A stretch of 64,000 nucleotides of DNA from Apostichopus japonicus. Taxonomy: Eukaryota; Echinodermata; Holothuroidea; Aspidochirotida; Stichopodidae. The translations under genes were made by a program, and so were the position numbers. Location: the NCBI RefSeq assembly GCF_037975245.1, contig NC_092563.1, positions 24,088,960-24,152,959 on the forward strand, read 5' to 3'. The notes under the pieces were generated by a model that was given only the letters and a program-made list of their open reading frames with translations, had not been told where the DNA came from and did no database searches. This document shows positions 62,282 to 64,000 of the stretch, one piece after another; positions within the stretch are counted from its first letter, which is position 1, and each line of letters begins with the position of its first letter.

Positions 62282-63063
62282 TATGTATATACCTGACAGT
62301 TACTGCACTAAAAATAGGGGATACCTTTGTACTGCCCTATATAGGGCATATATGTACATGTCCTATATACAGTGTGACAATAAATCTGTACTTTCACATG
62401 ATGTTATTATTTAGTTTATCCTGTCTTGTAAAGTTCTGACTATTTTTAACCACCACCACCACCAGCATGCTGTCTACCTGAACGGCTGTCACATAGAAAG
62501 GTGTACACACATAATTGTGGCATCCTCACTGCCTATGTGGTACAGTACAGAAAACCTTGATACTATCTACGCATGCCAACAGAATTGACACATGTGACAA
62601 TGTTAATTCAATTAGCTAGGCTAGATGCCTACAAGTAAATAAATTGCAAGTCCTTCTGTATAATCAACAGTATATACTACATAAAGTATATAGGCAAACA
62701 AACTGAATCATGTGCAGGTCTGTAATTAAAAGTGGCCCATTAAAGCAAAGTACACTGTATCATTGAACCTTCCTAAATATGAGCTCTCAACTCTTCAGAT
62801 ATTAACTGATACTGGTAGGTTTTGACAACTCGTGACAAACAACTTTACTGTGCTATTGTCCTCGGTCGACTTGGTAGAGCTGCCATCCGGGGGTGACAAC
62901 AACTACTGTACTGGTTTCAAGTCATGTGCTATCACTCAATGTTCTAAAAACAAAGACGAGACGCCATGAAATGCTGGTAGAAACAAAATTAAAAATTGAC
63001 GGTGATTCAATCAATTATGTGCAATCATGCTTTTGAATACATGTATGTAAGATTTGTTACGTT

Positions 63064-63454
63064 GAGTCAATTATTTATAAAGACAAAATTTTAGAAACAA
63101 TTTTGAAGCTGTATTTTGCTGTGATGTCATCATATACTCTGCTGTTGCCAGAACTAATGCATTCACAAATTATGGAATTTTTATATCTTCGTCAGAAAGA
63201 TGAAATAAAAAAAAATGAAAAAATGTGAAAAGACTCTCCTTCTAGTTACTAAGTCAAAACTTCCACATATTTAATAATGAATATTGATATTTTTCTATAG
63301 AAATATTACTTTTTCTCTGTGAATAAGTGAGTAAATTATTATAAAGACAACATTTTAGAAAGATATTGAAGCTGTATTTTGCTGTGATGACATCATTCAC
63401 TAAGCTGTTGACAGAACTATGCATTCACAAATTTGGAAAATTCAAATCTTCGTC
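63064..63454. repeat. Diverged direct repeat of about 130 bp, 265 bp apart
   Basis: 63064-63193 and 63329-63454 share TTGAAGCTGTATTTTGCTGT and GCATTCACAAAT, with many scattered differences. Confidence 0.88.
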
Positions 63455-64000
63455 CTACATAAACTACTATGAAGATGTGGGTTTGACTCACAGTACAGAT
63501 TAGTAAATTTCCAGCGTTTTTTTTTTACCACACAGTGTAAGCAATGTTAGGTTAGGGAATTTCCCTTTTAATAGCGTTGTTCTTGGAAAAGGACACGTTC
63601 TTTCTCTGGTTCATTGTCAACAATTAATGGATCCGTGTTTTGTGATTTTTACGGTAATAAACTGAAGTGAATGAAGCTATGGGAATCAAAAATTGCAGAA
63701 CTCAAAAATGCCACATGGACAGCTTTATTCTCTAAAATCTAGGAACTTGTAAGCCAGATATAGGAGTTAATAACAACAGATCCAAGCTTCAAAAGAGGGG
63801 CTATAAATAGCGCAAAATTTGGATTGTGCAAAATACCTGCAGAAAAACAATAGAGTTAAAACTATTTTACCAGTCCCGAATCAACAAGCTATTAGCTGGT
63901 GCGTCTTATTGTACACGAAAATGTTCAAAGTAATATGTCTTCTTTTTAACCTGGTTTTACGATAGCTTGCACCGTTGTTTGACTTCATGCAACGGTAGGG

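Larger units (their letters stand above)
60373..64000. other. Non-coding stretch to the window end
   Basis: No coding exon or RNA gene is supported. A TA run lies at 62250-62280 and a diverged pair of repeats at 63064-63454. Further 5' exons of the zinc-finger gene may lie beyond the window. Confidence 0.45.

Overview
This is eukaryotic, AT-rich genomic DNA with long introns, abundant TA microsatellites, many small DNA transposons and only two convincing protein-coding loci. The introns, the metazoan proteins and the many short hAT-type elements suggest a marine invertebrate. An echinoderm (perhaps a sea cucumber) is my best guess, but it is an inference and not proven by the sequence.

Layout: 1-13997 is non-coding and may include the 5' UTR intron of the first gene. 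13998-18906 (+) holds an RBM12-type RNA-binding protein encoded in one long exon (1628 aa, five RRM-like domains). Its stop codon overlaps a strong splice donor. A strong acceptor at 22463, with a polyadenylation signal at 24090, suggests a 3' terminal exon at about 22464-24115. 25461-31307 and 34910-35827 are dense in DNA transposons: three hAT-like elements nested in one another, a fourth hAT carrying a broken transposase end and a further insertion, a fold-back element and a fifth hAT, each bounded by target-site duplications. 33086-33522 has a small unrecognised coding-like stretch in two frames. 38367-39850 is a roughly 140-bp satellite with a 282-bp higher-order unit, interrupted by a head-to-tail dimer of a Tc1/mariner-type MITE.

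44397-54185 (and perhaps up to 60372) on the minus strand is a C2H2 zinc-finger gene. A two-finger exon (54185-53667) is joined in phase by a 7.1-kb intron to a long 3' exon (46517-44397) with a SUMO-site/SIM pair, basic nuclear-localisation clusters and a third finger. The rest of 54.2-64.0 kb is intronic or intergenic, with a minisatellite at 57463-57900.

The two genes show no functional linkage. Both are nuclear nucleic-acid-binding proteins, and both show splice-site arrangements that could produce regulated transcript ends. The most unusual content is the transposon architecture (nesting, shared hairpin modules, fold-back arrays, MITE dimer), not a gene cluster.
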